Positions 1 to 12,144 of a stretch of DNA of 64,000 bases are shown here, piece after piece. Position numbers and translations under genes: made by a program. The DNA lies in NCBI RefSeq assembly GCF_021018805.1, contig NC_086254.1, forward strand, positions 25,605,300-25,669,299, given 5' to 3'. Numbering within the stretch: position 1 is the stretch's first letter; each line of letters starts with the position of its first letter. This stretch comes from Prinia subflava (lineage: Eukaryota; Chordata; Aves; Passeriformes; Cisticolidae). The notes under the pieces were generated by a model. That model was given only the letters and a program-made list of their open reading frames with translations. It did not search any database and was not told the origin of the DNA.

Positions 1-3000
1 GTTAATTGGCAAGTTTCACCCAGGCATTTTGGAAGAGCTGAACTTCCAAAAAAGGTCTCATTTTACCTCTACCAGCTTATGGTATAAGTGAAGATCCCTT
101 CAGAATGGGAAGGACAGTGTACCAATCGATTCAAAATCCTAAATTTTGGTATGTCAATGGCAATAAAGAGCTGGATACTGAGCTACAGGAGTGTAGAGTT
201 TCCTTGACAACATGTTGGGAAAAAACACAACTACATAGAAACTTATGGGGGAAATAAAAATAAATACATGATTGAGTTGTCTGGATGGTGTGGACAGTGG
301 GTTTACTGGTGACTGGTGCAGCCCTGGGGTCACGGGGATGGAAATTTCCCTATTTACAGTTACTGATGCTTCTTTTACTGCTTTTGACACTGATCTGAGT
401 TGGTTCAAGTGATCAATGACCCTGTCAAATTCTATTCTCTTTCTCTGTAAAACACATTCAAGTCAGTGTACTTGGTGGGCTTTAGAACATTTCTAACGAG
501 TGTCAGTAGTTAGGAGTTATCTGTTTTTCTGTGACAAACAAGAAACAGATGGAAAAATGAATACATTTGTAGTCTGTGCACGTACAAACCACTGAACCTT
601 TTTGCCTTTTCGAGCTGGAGCAACTGTTCCTCTGAAAGATACATTTCTTCTAAGTGTGTCATAATTACTCATGTTTGTGATGTGATATGCCTGAAAAAAC
701 TACAGCTCATTAATCCTGCAGTCTATAGGATTTGGAAAGACCCTTCCTGTTCCTCCTGCAAAACAACTTTTTTGTGGCAGAGGCACCATAACATCCCCCA
801 GTTTTTAACCTTTCAACTGTCACAAAAGGAAGATTTGGGCAAGGAGGAGGAACTGGAGCTCTTCGTTCCCACCCCATCACCTGATACTTCAGCAGCAAAG
901 CTGGACTCATCTGTTGTTTCTCTCTGATGTCCAAGATTTTTCTTGGATTTTAGGCTATCCTTGTAAATTAGTCCATAAAAAAACCCCTTCATCATACCTG
1001 CTTATGGTGAATTAATACTAAAAACCCAAACCAAATAAAGCCCCAAATCAAACTGTGTGATGATTCAGCATTTAGAGCCTTACCTAACACACATTAAAAC
1101 TACATTTGGAAAAAATTTAGAGGAAGATGGTTTGAGGCTGGATTTTTTTCCTTTTCTTGTTTTTTCCCTTTCTCCTTTGGGTGAGTGTTTGCCTGTCCAG
1201 CCCTGCTGTTGGGCTGTGGAAAGAACCCAAGTACTTTAAAGGAAAAAATTCAATTCTTAGTGAAACTCTGAGGTTGTGCCTGCAACCAGCTGAACCTTTT
1301 CAGTTTTGTGGCTGCCTTAGCATTTTCTCAGCAGCCCTTGAGTCTTTTCCCCATGGGATCCATTACTTTTGCCTTCTGTTTTAATTTTCCTTGAACTGAC
1401 TTTTTTGGCTAGCAGACCTGTGTTTGTTTCTAATGGAGCTTTGTCTCTCCCTTTTGCTGTTCAAGCACATTTTTGTCTTTAAGTTTTTTTCCTCTTGGTA
1501 TGGCCTGACCAGTTTGTGAAGGTTACACTCCTCTTTGGGTGGTAGTTCTTGCTGGCTCAACAAACAGAATAAACAGCCAGATGAATCTTAGTGGTTGTTA
1601 TGCAATGTTGATAGGAGGGTGGTAGTTGGCTGACCAGTTTAAAAGAATGTAGTTTTTTGAATATTTTTATCTATTTATTTTTTTTAACGGTCGCTTTAAA
1701 AGATTCTGGCAATTCACAAAGCTGTGATATTTGGGGAAAAACCAGTCATCTTAAGTACCATTCTGGAAATGATCAAATGAAAGATGTGTAGGCAACCATG
1801 ATTTCTGTACATTCAAACTTAAGAGTTCATGTCTATAAAAGAACTATTGCTATTTGTGATAATCAATATCCATATTACACAATAGTTCTTCACAGGGATT
1901 AGTCCTCAGAGGAGCATTAGGTGCATTTAGACATTCCAGGTAGTGTTTCACCTGCAGTACAGTCACCAACACCATGGAGAAATGGTGACTTGGAAATGCA
2001 GCAGCTACAGGGTCATGGAATAATTATCTGTGTCATATTGAGACAAAAATGAGCAACACATACACCTCTGAGAATTGCTGCTTCAGGGTGTGTATTTTGT
2101 TACTTCACTTTTCAAATTGAGTCAAGAAAATAGTAATTAATTAAATTTTAAAAAATATGATTGATAATAAATGATTGAGCTGATACCACTCATTAATAAT
2201 GCATGGTGTTTAACTGGGCAAAGAGGGTCTTCATTGAGGAGACAGAAAACAAAGATTAGGAGTTTAGAGAAAGAGTAATAAAAAAAGTTGTGGTTCTTTT
2301 CTTTTACTTCTATCCACACACAATAAAATTTAGAATGCCAGGAAAAGAACCAGTTTTACTGAATTGATTTAAGCAATGTCAGCTTGCAAACTACATCAGG
2401 CTGTGCAATGGCCCTCGGTCTGCATGAATGGAACCCTGCTGGCAGGGGCTGTCTCTCCAGACATTCACTTCTCTGTATCAGCTGAGGACACAGATATTTC
2501 TCCAGCAAACTTTTCCTGAAGCTGACCTCAGCTGTTAGTGTACACATGGAAAAAGAATCAGTTTCTCCTGTGGCCAACAGCCAGATCCCTCTTAGTGGCA
2601 AGTCAGGTGGCACTGCTGTGTAATAATGGCAATATGTGAGAGTTTTACCACCCAGACACCCAGAACCAAGCATCGTTTTTCATTCACTGGTGGGTGACTC
2701 ACTGTTTAACTCCTTTATCAGTCTTTGTCAAAGTTTGGGATCAGCAGTCTGAAGCCCTCCAGTCCATCCTGCTGGTTTTACTCCCACTGAGTTGTGCTGG
2801 TTTGACGTTCAGCTCTGGGAGAGGAGGCAAATGACAGCCAGGGCTTCCCTGCAGTGAGCACCAAGGGGGAGCACGCAGAGTCTCCCCTCTTTCCCTCCCC
2901 TTTCCCTGTGCATGCAGCTGCTCTGCTTTTCACTGGCAGCACAACACCAAAGGCAACAGAAATCCTGCTTGGTTTGGGGCTCGTCTGAATGTGTGAACAG

Positions 3001-3950
3001 ATGGACACTGAACCCCTGCACCCCAGAGTGCCCCTGCCTTCTGTCCAAACACGAGATTTTTTCTTCTCAACATGCTTGAAGATACACATTTATCAAGTGT
3101 CAGTCCCTTACTATCATGGAGCAGCCAAATCATAAAGATTCCTTTAAGTTTGCAAATTCCTTTTCTAAAACTGTTTTGTCCGTCTTTCACTTTTTGTGGT
3201 AAAAATATGTTTGAGAAGTGTTCTTGCTTTTCTGACAAAACCTTCCACCTGTCCCTCACAATGTGTTCATAGCTGTTTTAGTCACTGTCACTTGTGTCAG
3301 CACTTTTATATCAGCTGAAATCCCATTTTCCTCTCTTTCCCCATGATATGACAGGGAACAGCCCCTTTGTCTCACTCCTGTTGGTCTCCAGTAGTTACAA
3401 CAAACACTCACGTCTGTTTTCTGCCCAATTTAGATCAGCAAACCTGAGGTGTTGCTGGACTTCTGAACAAAAGTGGGCTGCCAGCATGTCCTGGTTTTTT
3501 GGCTATGTTTTGTGGAATTTTCAAGGGATATTCCTTGGCTCAGATGCCCTGCCTGGCCAGTGGTGGAGTGGCTGCTGTCTATTGTACTTTGCTACTTGGT
3601 GCTACCAAGATTTAGGCACCTATTTAGCATGTTCTAAAGAGAAATACAGGTATCCTCTGAAGACTTGCACTGGGGAAATCTGGATACCCTTCAGGAATAC
3701 AAGCTCTTGTAGATTAATTTAAAAATAGCAGAAAAAAAGGTAACAAAATATTCACACTATGTAAAATATAAAACCTCCCTAAATACTCAATTTACCTTTT
3801 TTTTCCTTTTAGAGGCTGAGAAAGAAACTTGACAGTATTACATCTGCTAACTTAAAACAAACCAACAAAAAACCCTTAGAAAAAGATAAAAAGCAGTAAA
3901 GTCATAATTTTTCATTTGTGCCTGACGGGCTTGTGTGTTGTTCTTTTTTC

Positions 3951-3968
3951 TTTTTTTTTTTTTTTTTT
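3951..3968. repeat. Homopolymer T run (18 nt)
   Basis: Eighteen uninterrupted T, preceded by a T-rich stretch broken by single C bases. It is a simple low-complexity tract and could be the poly(A) remnant of a minus-strand retroposition, but no element body is recognisable beside it. Confidence 0.8.
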
Positions 3969-4381
3969 AACTGTTTGCAAATCTTCAGTGTAATGGTTTG
4001 AAACCCAGTCGTGTCATTTCTTTACGCCCACACACAGAGCTGCAGTAGTGCAGACACTGTAGCAGGCAAACCATATTCCCAGCATCGGCCATTAAAACTC
4101 TTCCTCCAGCAGCGTGGGCTGCCTGCACCCCCTGCTCTCTCTGCACACACCCCGCCACCCACCCTCCACTGTTCAAATGCTTAAAAAAAAACGAGAAGAG
4201 AAAGACACTGAAAAAAGAAAACAGGATGCTTCTTTTGTTTCAACGCTATTCCAGGGACCTGAACCTCTCCACCTGCCTGTGAATTGGCCACCTAAAGGTT
4301 AGCAAGTGTTTTGTTATCGTTTTCTATGGACAGAGAGGAAATTCAATTCTAGATGGCAAGACAGAAATTTTAAAGTTACAA

Positions 4382-4398
4382 TTTTTTTTTTTTTTTTA
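4382..4398. repeat. Homopolymer T run (17 nt)
   Basis: Seventeen uninterrupted T in AT-rich non-coding DNA. No associated element or gene was recognised. Confidence 0.8.
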
Positions 4399-5121
4399 TT
4401 GTGATGGTTCTTTCACTTAGCAACGAGAAAGATTTTTTTCATAAAATACAAAGCATTTCAGTTCTGGCCCCACTTCAGCTTTTCAGAGGGCTTTAATCGG
4501 TATTTCCTCATCATTTAGTCCAACCTCCTAAACTTTAAAAGATGGATTAGGGTTATTATTTTTCTGTTAGAGCAACCTGTTGATTGCAGTCTGCTGGCTG
4601 GAGGTTGTTAACTCTTTCCTAACAGGGGAAATGCACAGGAGCAAATTTGATGAAAGGATAAAATAATCAAAATCCTTTGAGGTTTTTAAGCATTAAAAAT
4701 CCTATTTTTTCCTCATTGTCAAGCCACCAAACATGTTACAAAACCAACAGCTATGTTAGATATGTTTCTTTTTAGAAATAGTGATGTAAATCTAAACTAG
4801 AGACATATAATAAACTAGAAAGCATTTCTTGTGGCTGGAGCTGAGAAAAGTAACAGTGTAAGAAGTAGAAAAGGAAATATTCTTGATACAAATTGCACGA
4901 AGAGGTCAAAAAGGCCAGTACAGTGTTTACTTACACATTAAAATGTATTTTAGGTAACAATATTTTTACTGATTTAAGCCTTTGGAATGTTTTCATTTAT
5001 GGATATTCAGGAAAAGGAACACAGGAAAAGATAGAAAACTGTATAATAATGATAAAACCAGTTGCTGCTATTCTGGAACAAAGGGAAGGTAAAGCAGATC
5101 CTGTTCTTCCTAGAATATTTT

Positions 5122-5145
5122 AATACTGTATTCTGGTACAGTATT
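5122..5145. repeat. Perfect 9-bp inverted repeat, 6-nt loop
   Basis: AATACTGTA at 5122-5130 is the exact reverse complement of TACAGTATT at 5137-5145, with loop TTCTGG. It is a short hairpin in non-coding DNA, and arms of this length can arise by chance in a window this size. Confidence 0.7.
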
Positions 5146-8100
5146 TACAGAAATAAATGTTTAAAAAAGCCCAATCTAATCAGCTTTGCTGATATATAAT
5201 TGTGGAAGTAAGTGTCAAGAATATTTGTCCTTAGGACATGGTACAAGAATTTCAAAGTTCCCCCAGCAGGTTTTCCAGTGGCTTTGTACTTTAATAACAC
5301 ACAAAGAAGGGCAAAACTTCAGAACAACGATTGTGCAATTGTACAAAGGAGCAAGATGTCCCAAAGTCAGAATTTGAGATGTTACCATGGAAAGACTCTG
5401 AGGGTTTCAGAGGATTATGGAATGAGACCCTCTCAGCCCGATTCTGCAGGGACTCAGGAGGTACCGGCAGTGCGCGGGCTGTGGCTGGGACTGGCAGAGC
5501 TGTGGCATCAGCCCCAGCCCTTAAGAACAAGGGGAAAGGTGAACTCAGTACTTCTGCTATGAGACATTTCAAGATATAAAGTCAAACTGAGAAAAGAGCA
5601 AAGGCAGAAATCGGTTTTAAGTAGAACAAGATTAACAGTCATTTCTGGGCTAAGCAGGAAATGTGTTGGTTCCATTTTGCTTGTTTGAATTGAGAACTAA
5701 AAAACTCCAGACCTGGGTACACTGACAAACATTCTGCTTCCATCAGAGAAGGGGTGTTTAAAGTACCTGCACAAAGTTTATTTCAGACCCTAGGGTTCAC
5801 TATGACTTTATGATGCTAAGATTGAAGTAGAAGTTTTGTGTGGTCTGTCAAGGGAGTTGTGGTGGCTGTCAGTGCTGGATGAGCAAATGGAAATGACAAT
5901 CCCACTGTCTGGATCTTCCTCTGACAGTGAGATACTGTGTGCTGCTCTCAGCATCACTGCCCTCACAGGAAAATTAATAATTAGCAATCCTGGAAGATAC
6001 TTTCATTTCATTTAACTTTGCAAAGTTCTCTAAAACGTGTAGTAGCAGGATGTTTGGAATTTATTCCATCACTAGCACAGGAAGAATGTTTATTGCTGCT
6101 TTCACTTGCTCACGCCCCTGACAAAACTCTGTAGGTGTCTTTGAAGGATGCAGGGGTTTAAACACCTGGGGTGGGACTTTTTTCACTTGGGACCCAGAGT
6201 TGTGTACTGATGGTGTGTGGGTTTAACTTCTACAATCCTGATGGGGACAGGGATTGAGGGAGGAGTGTAGCCCCAGAACTCCCTCCTGTGCAGCCCCTGG
6301 CAGTGGGCTCAGCTTGGGGCAGAGTTTAAATTGATGCTTTGCTGTGCATTGAGACAACTGAAGTTAGCTGAGTTTCTCTGAGCAGGACTCAGAGAATATT
6401 TTGAATTTAAATGAATATAAATAATCTTGCATGGAGATTGCGGCTGAGGAAGCAACACATAAATAGATTGATTAGAAAGAGAAAAAAAAAATCACTGAAT
6501 TTCAAACAGAGCTAATGCAGTGTAATACTGGTGCTCTGTATTTTGGTACTTCTAGCCATTAACAGCAGCCTGTTCATCCACATAAATGGGAAGAAGCACA
6601 GGATTTCTGTGAAGGACCCTGATTCCAGAGTCACTTATTCAAGATTTAGAGATTTTAGATCAAGTTTCAAAAGGTTCTGCTAAGCCCTGAAACCTCTGTG
6701 ATAGTGGCAAATATCCAGACAGCCACTTGCTTTTGTTGTAACTTGCTTTAATTAATTATTGCCTCCTTAAGCCTCTCAGGGTAAGCAGTTTGCAGTTTTA
6801 GTATTTGGAATTTGACACTGAGTGATCTAAATAATGAATTTTAAATGCTTATACATGTTTTCAATTTGTTACTGGGTCCAACATACTGCTGCAATTATAA
6901 GTACTGTTTAAGTTGTGTCCCCTTTAAGTAAATTCACCTTAATAATAGTTAGTCTCAAAGTGGAATAAAATATAATGCGCTCCAGAAATGCGATCAAACT
7001 GAAGACAAACTAATTTTGACTGGTTATGTAAAGTGCCCATAATCATCTGTTTGTATGATTTGATTCATGCCAGTGTTCTATTCTAAGATGTGCATCTTTT
7101 CCCCCGTTGGTTTGTTGACTGTAGCATGCAGTAATCCTCCAGAACATCTCACTCGGAGGTGAGAACACATTCCTTTAGGGAAGTATCTCCCAGCAGAGCT
7201 GAAACTACTTGCTGCATGTAATTCTCTCCATCTGGACAGACTGAGTCTATAGAGCAGAAGCATGAGTCACTGTAAAGTAGTTCAGAATGTCAAGTATTTT
7301 CTAGATTCACAGATTTTAGGCGTCTGCAGTGCCATTACCAATTACTGGGAGCATTTCAGGGTATAAGAGAAACCAGGAGGATTTTAAGCAGTTATCCTGG
7401 GCCCTGTTAAGAGCTTTTCTGCCCCCTGAATAACTACATGACAGGCAAGAAAGATGGGAGGAACAAGACAGAAATATTTCTCCACCACCAAAATTAGAGG
7501 CCCACTAAATCAGGGCTCCAGAAATAAATGGAAAGCAATCCAAACAAGAGGCAAAACTCTGCAGGATCAATAAAGCTGTTTGGAATGAAAACCCACTGAG
7601 GCCTCTGGCATTAGTCTATCACCAGAACTACTAAAAGAAAGAGCTCCCACTGAAGTGGATATTGGACAATTAAAATGTTCCAATTTCACCACTACCCAAC
7701 AAGGGACAGGCTGCAGTGTCTGAACTGGGCAGCTGCTCATCACAGGGAAAATAAAAGCTGTATCTCCCCAAATATGGTATTCCTAAGGAAATTATACAGG
7801 CCAGAGGTGCCAGTTTTTTAACGTTATTGGGAATGCATATTCCAGTTTGGGATTCTCTCACTCTAGCAGCACAGGAGGTTGCAGCCATCCCAATCCCCAT
7901 TTTAAACAAGTGTTTGCATAAAGAAGAGTGGTCCCTCCCAGGACCCCTCAGTGCTCCTGTGTCACCTGAGCACTCTTTAGGAACTTGACCCACAAATAAA
8001 AACGAATTTTTTAAAATTACCTTTTCACTGCACCTGGCTGTGCCCTTCCCTGTTTTCCCTGCAGCCTTCCACAAGTTTATGGAGCTTTGTTGAGCATGAC

Positions 8101-8518
8101 CAAAGTGTTTTTAACATCCCTGAGGCATTTTCCCACCTGGTTACTGCTTTCTCCCATCCCACAGGGCACCATTAGAAGGAGCTGGTGGACAGAACCCACA
8201 ATGGATACATTTAACATTTCATACCTGGCAAGTGTCTTCTCTCCACCATTGTTTTCTTTCCCACATATCATAAGATAGCCCTTTACTGTAAAGTTAAAAG
8301 AAAATTAGCTTTAGGAGTATAAATTAAAACCCCTACCATTGTATTTCAGGACAATACAACTGAAAGCAGAGTACAAACCACCCAAATTTCAAAGATTCTG
8401 TTTAGAGCTCCCTAATTAAATAGTGATAAAGGATATGGAGAGATTGAAATGCCACTTCATTTTCTTCTGTTTCAACTCTTCCTGTTTTCTGAAGGTTGTT
8501 AATGTGACACCAATGTAA

Positions 8519-8546
8519 AAAAAAAAAAAAGAAAAGAAAAAAAGAA
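8519..8546. repeat. A-rich purine tract
   Basis: A long run of A broken by single G bases. It is simple low-complexity sequence with no recognisable adjoining retroposon. Boundaries are approximate. Confidence 0.6.
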
Positions 8547-11500
8547 ACCCCCAACTTCCTATTTCTAATCTGTTTCAAGTCTTTGTCCTCGTTTCTCTCT
8601 GCTTGCATCAAGTATTGACAGAAGTGAGATTTTTTGCTGAAATGCCTGGATCAGTCAAAGGTACGTGAGCTAAAACTATTTCCAGACTAAAGACTTAATT
8701 ATTTCCAGGCTTCTGCTCCTTGGTATTTAAGGTAGGGATCAGTAAAAGCTTTTAAAAAAGGTAAAGACTCCAGGTATAATTGAGTATATTGTGCATGTTC
8801 AGAATGTTTAAAACTTGCTTTTGTGGGGTTACAAAAAGAAAGGAATTCTGTCATGTCTGCTTAGTGCTGTGTCAAAAAAAATGATATGAAAGTGCAGAAA
8901 ATAAGCATTTACATATTTAGTTATAGATTTGGTTAATAATAATGGGCAGTTGACAGAGCACTGCATGTGCCATGCAGAGGACAAAAATCTTTTGATTGTG
9001 TAGTCCAAAATTATTATACCAGTGCTGACAAAATGAAACCAGTTTTATAAAATGTGTATGGAATTCAGGAAAAAGCTTTCAGAAAATGTAACTTACTGGG
9101 TTTAAAATTAGTCTTTTTAATCAACCTCCTGTATGAAAATACTTTATACTTATTAAGTGACTAAGACATTTTCTGCTACAATGATTTTTTATCCGAAACT
9201 GCTCCACTTTTCAGTCTTCCACAGACCTGCCTGTGGTGTGTACCTAAAGTTAGAATTTCAAACCAGGAACAAAATAATTGTATTGAGTGGAATTTTAGTG
9301 ACCAGTTTTGAGAGCTTAAGAAATCAATTTAGAAAATTTTGAGATGGCCAAATCCTGCATGTAGTTTTGTTTATTGGAAATTTTTCCTTATCCAATTAGG
9401 ATCAAATTCTTCTGCTGGTAGCTCAATGGCACAAGTTCCAAAGAGCTGAGAACACGGGGTGGATGCTCAGTGAGAGAGCCCAGGGCACAACCAACAGAGG
9501 AAGTTCTGCGTTAGGCAAGGACTACCCTGAATCAGCCTTGGGGCAGGATTAGTTTGAGATAAGCTATTTCTGTCAATGCACAAAGAAATACAGTGGCCTT
9601 TTTTGGTATATAAATAACAGATGTGAAAAGTCTGATGGTATTTGCCTCAGCAGAATACAAGTCACAGCAGTTTCACTCAGGAAGAAAATATTTTTTCTTG
9701 CTGTGAAAAGCAGCAAACGACCACACCTGGTAGAGATGTGTTATTACATTCCTAAAAGTACATTAAGTGTCACCTTTACCTTACTTGTTGAGCTTTATTT
9801 AAAACTTTCCTTTAAATTTTCTGTCACCACTTAGGTATTTTCTTTGTAGAGCATTACAGAACACCGAAATGTCTCAGGCTGTGCGGTGGGCCCCAGGAAT
9901 TTAACAGGATTAAGTGAAATTACAGAGCCTCTGGTACTTGGGAACCACAGGATTCCTATGAAAAACATCTGTCTGTGGTGGCCTTGAAGGGCCCATCAGC
10001 TCTGCATGGCCAGGAGGAAACCTGAGAGAGAAACAGTTTGTGGCACTGGAGCAGGCTGGTGGGAAATGTAAAATATGTGGATGGTTATTTCCACACTTCC
10101 CCTGGGGGAGGGAGGGGAGCAAGGACAGAGTGACCTGTTCTGTCTGATGTGCTGCTTGTTAGATGTTCTACCTGCTGGGTATTCAGGTTTCACTTTTCTT
10201 CTTGGAGTCTGTCCTCTGTAGCATATTTTTTCCCCCTAAACATTTTTTTTTAATATTTTGGAAAAACTATGCATACTTAGTTTGTATCATTGTCTCGCGT
10301 CTTATCCCTTATTGTGTGCTGTGTTTAAATTTAAAAGTGACAGTATAACTTAGGAACCAGCCTAAATGGACTTGAAATGTTGATGACAATTGAAAATTAG
10401 AGAATTCCATTTTTGTTCTGTAGGGGTAACCACACTGCACAATGAGGATAATAACTTAATTCCTTTGACAAGCCGTATTCTTTTAATAGTCTTTCATCGT
10501 TATAGTCACTACCTATAATAAAAAGCCACTTAAGTGATTATTCCACATAGAAATGTCAGAAGTGCATAAGGAAAGTCCATGCTTGATAACTGAGCTTAAT
10601 TTATAACATTCATGAGGAAGAAAAAAAAGCCAAATCTAACATTTTGCTGTGCACAGATCAGTTCATTTTACATGATGTTTTCTTGGATGGAAGCAGTAAA
10701 AACTTCAAACCACATTTTGAAGCAATTATTTTACTGTTTCTCAGTAATGATAACCTATTAAAATGATCCAAGGAAGTTACAGAAACACCACTAGAGAACA
10801 TGCAGTAAAGCAACAAATTGCAGATTTGAAATTGAGCCACTGATTATGTTATTCCAAATGGATTTTTAATGGCTGTTTGCACAAGAACATCCCATTATTC
10901 ATAGCAGCCAGTGCATCCAGTGAGCGTAGCTGAGCAAGAATCAAATAAATCAAATAAACACAGATCACCTAAATGTCACCCAAACTGTAATTACAAGGGG
11001 TTATGCTCATGCCCCTAACTCTTCCAAAGAAAATTTTCAACTTGCTTATATTGATAGTTTCTGCCTTTGTATCTAAGAAAGAAAAAAAGACAATACAAAA
11101 TTTTGCTGAAATAAGAAGCAGTCTGGACCAGCACCAACCCTGCATATATTAGGATAAATTTCAAAGGAACAGGTTCACCTTTTCCAAAAACTGTGTCCAG
11201 AAGATGTTTTCATCTGGCACTGAAAGCATCTAAAAACAAGCAGTACACCATAGTGTCTCCATTAATTATACCAAATAATTTGATCTACACAAAAGCCAGC
11301 TTTAATTTATCACACTATTTTCCTATGATACCATATTTTCTATTTTGCACATATTTATGCAAATCTGACTTGTAAAACAGGACAGGAGTTTTATTTTGTT
11401 CACATATTTTCATTTTACACCACTTGTTGCGATGTGTTTGGCCTTAGCTCCCTTAAATTAGGGAAGCATAGATAATATGCAGGCGTGTTTAAAGTCCTGT

Positions 11501-12120
11501 GTTTGGAATCAGTTGCCCAAAGAGCCTGTGCAGTTTTTATCCCCAGGGGTTTTCAAACCCAGACTGGGAACCCCATCTGACCTCAGTGCTGCCTCTGCTC
11601 TGAGCAGGTGTTTGGACTGGAGATGTCCTGAGGTCCCCTTTAACCTCAACTGTTCTGTGTTCCTGTATTAAAAATTATTAATATTAATGAAATTTAAAAA
11701 CCTGATATAAATATGCAATGGAAATATGGTTCCAGAAAATTTCAATTGTATTATTTCTGGTGTGCTTAGAGCCTTCATTTGCAAAACTGAAACTCAGATT
11801 TGTTTCCAGTGCTTTGGGTACTCAGTGTAGGTTGTGAGAGTGGTTTAAGTGCAGTGTTCAGTGTTCTTTACCCTGTACTGAACTCTTAGTGGGGAAATGA
11901 AAGATGAATCAATTTAATTGGGAAGGGAAGTAGTGACTGTCTGTATAATGTCTGCAAGTAAGATTTGTGATATTCTTAGTTGCTTACCAGTTTACCATTT
12001 TAGTTGCTCAGTTTGCTCTACCGTACACTAGCTATACTCTTAGCTCTTTGCCATTTTAGCAGCCCAGCAGTGGGATGTGAGTGTTATTTGCTGCCTGCAG
12101 ACCGTGCTTGTTGTGTGTCC

Positions 12121-12130
12121 CCTCCAGCAG
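12121..12130 (+). other. ZNF831: Candidate splice acceptor before the ZNF831 start codon
   Basis: A C/T-rich stretch ends in CCTCCAGCAG fourteen bases before the ATG at 12145. This fits a 3' splice site joining an upstream 5' non-coding exon to the large coding exon. The CAGCAG ending is a tandem (NAGNAG) acceptor, so either AG could be used; both lie in the leader and would not change the protein. No upstream donor or exon was identified, so this is inference. Confidence 0.4.
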
Positions 12131-12144
12131 GTCCGTGAGCCCCC

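Larger units (their letters stand above)
1..12130. other. Non-coding DNA upstream of ZNF831
   Basis: AT-rich sequence with no recognised protein. The open frames here are short, overlap on both strands, and show no domain, no flanking splice pattern and no codon-level similarity that I recognise. It holds homopolymer T runs near 3.95 and 4.39 kb, a small perfect hairpin near 5.13 kb and an A-rich tract near 8.52 kb. It may include 5' non-coding exons, the promoter or first intron of ZNF831, because the coding exon at 12145 seems to start behind a splice acceptor. No upstream exon could be placed from sequence alone. Confidence 0.6.

Noticed and set aside
3294..3722. 142-codon + strand open frame in the upstream region
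   Set aside because: Composition looks like random translation, with no recognised motif.
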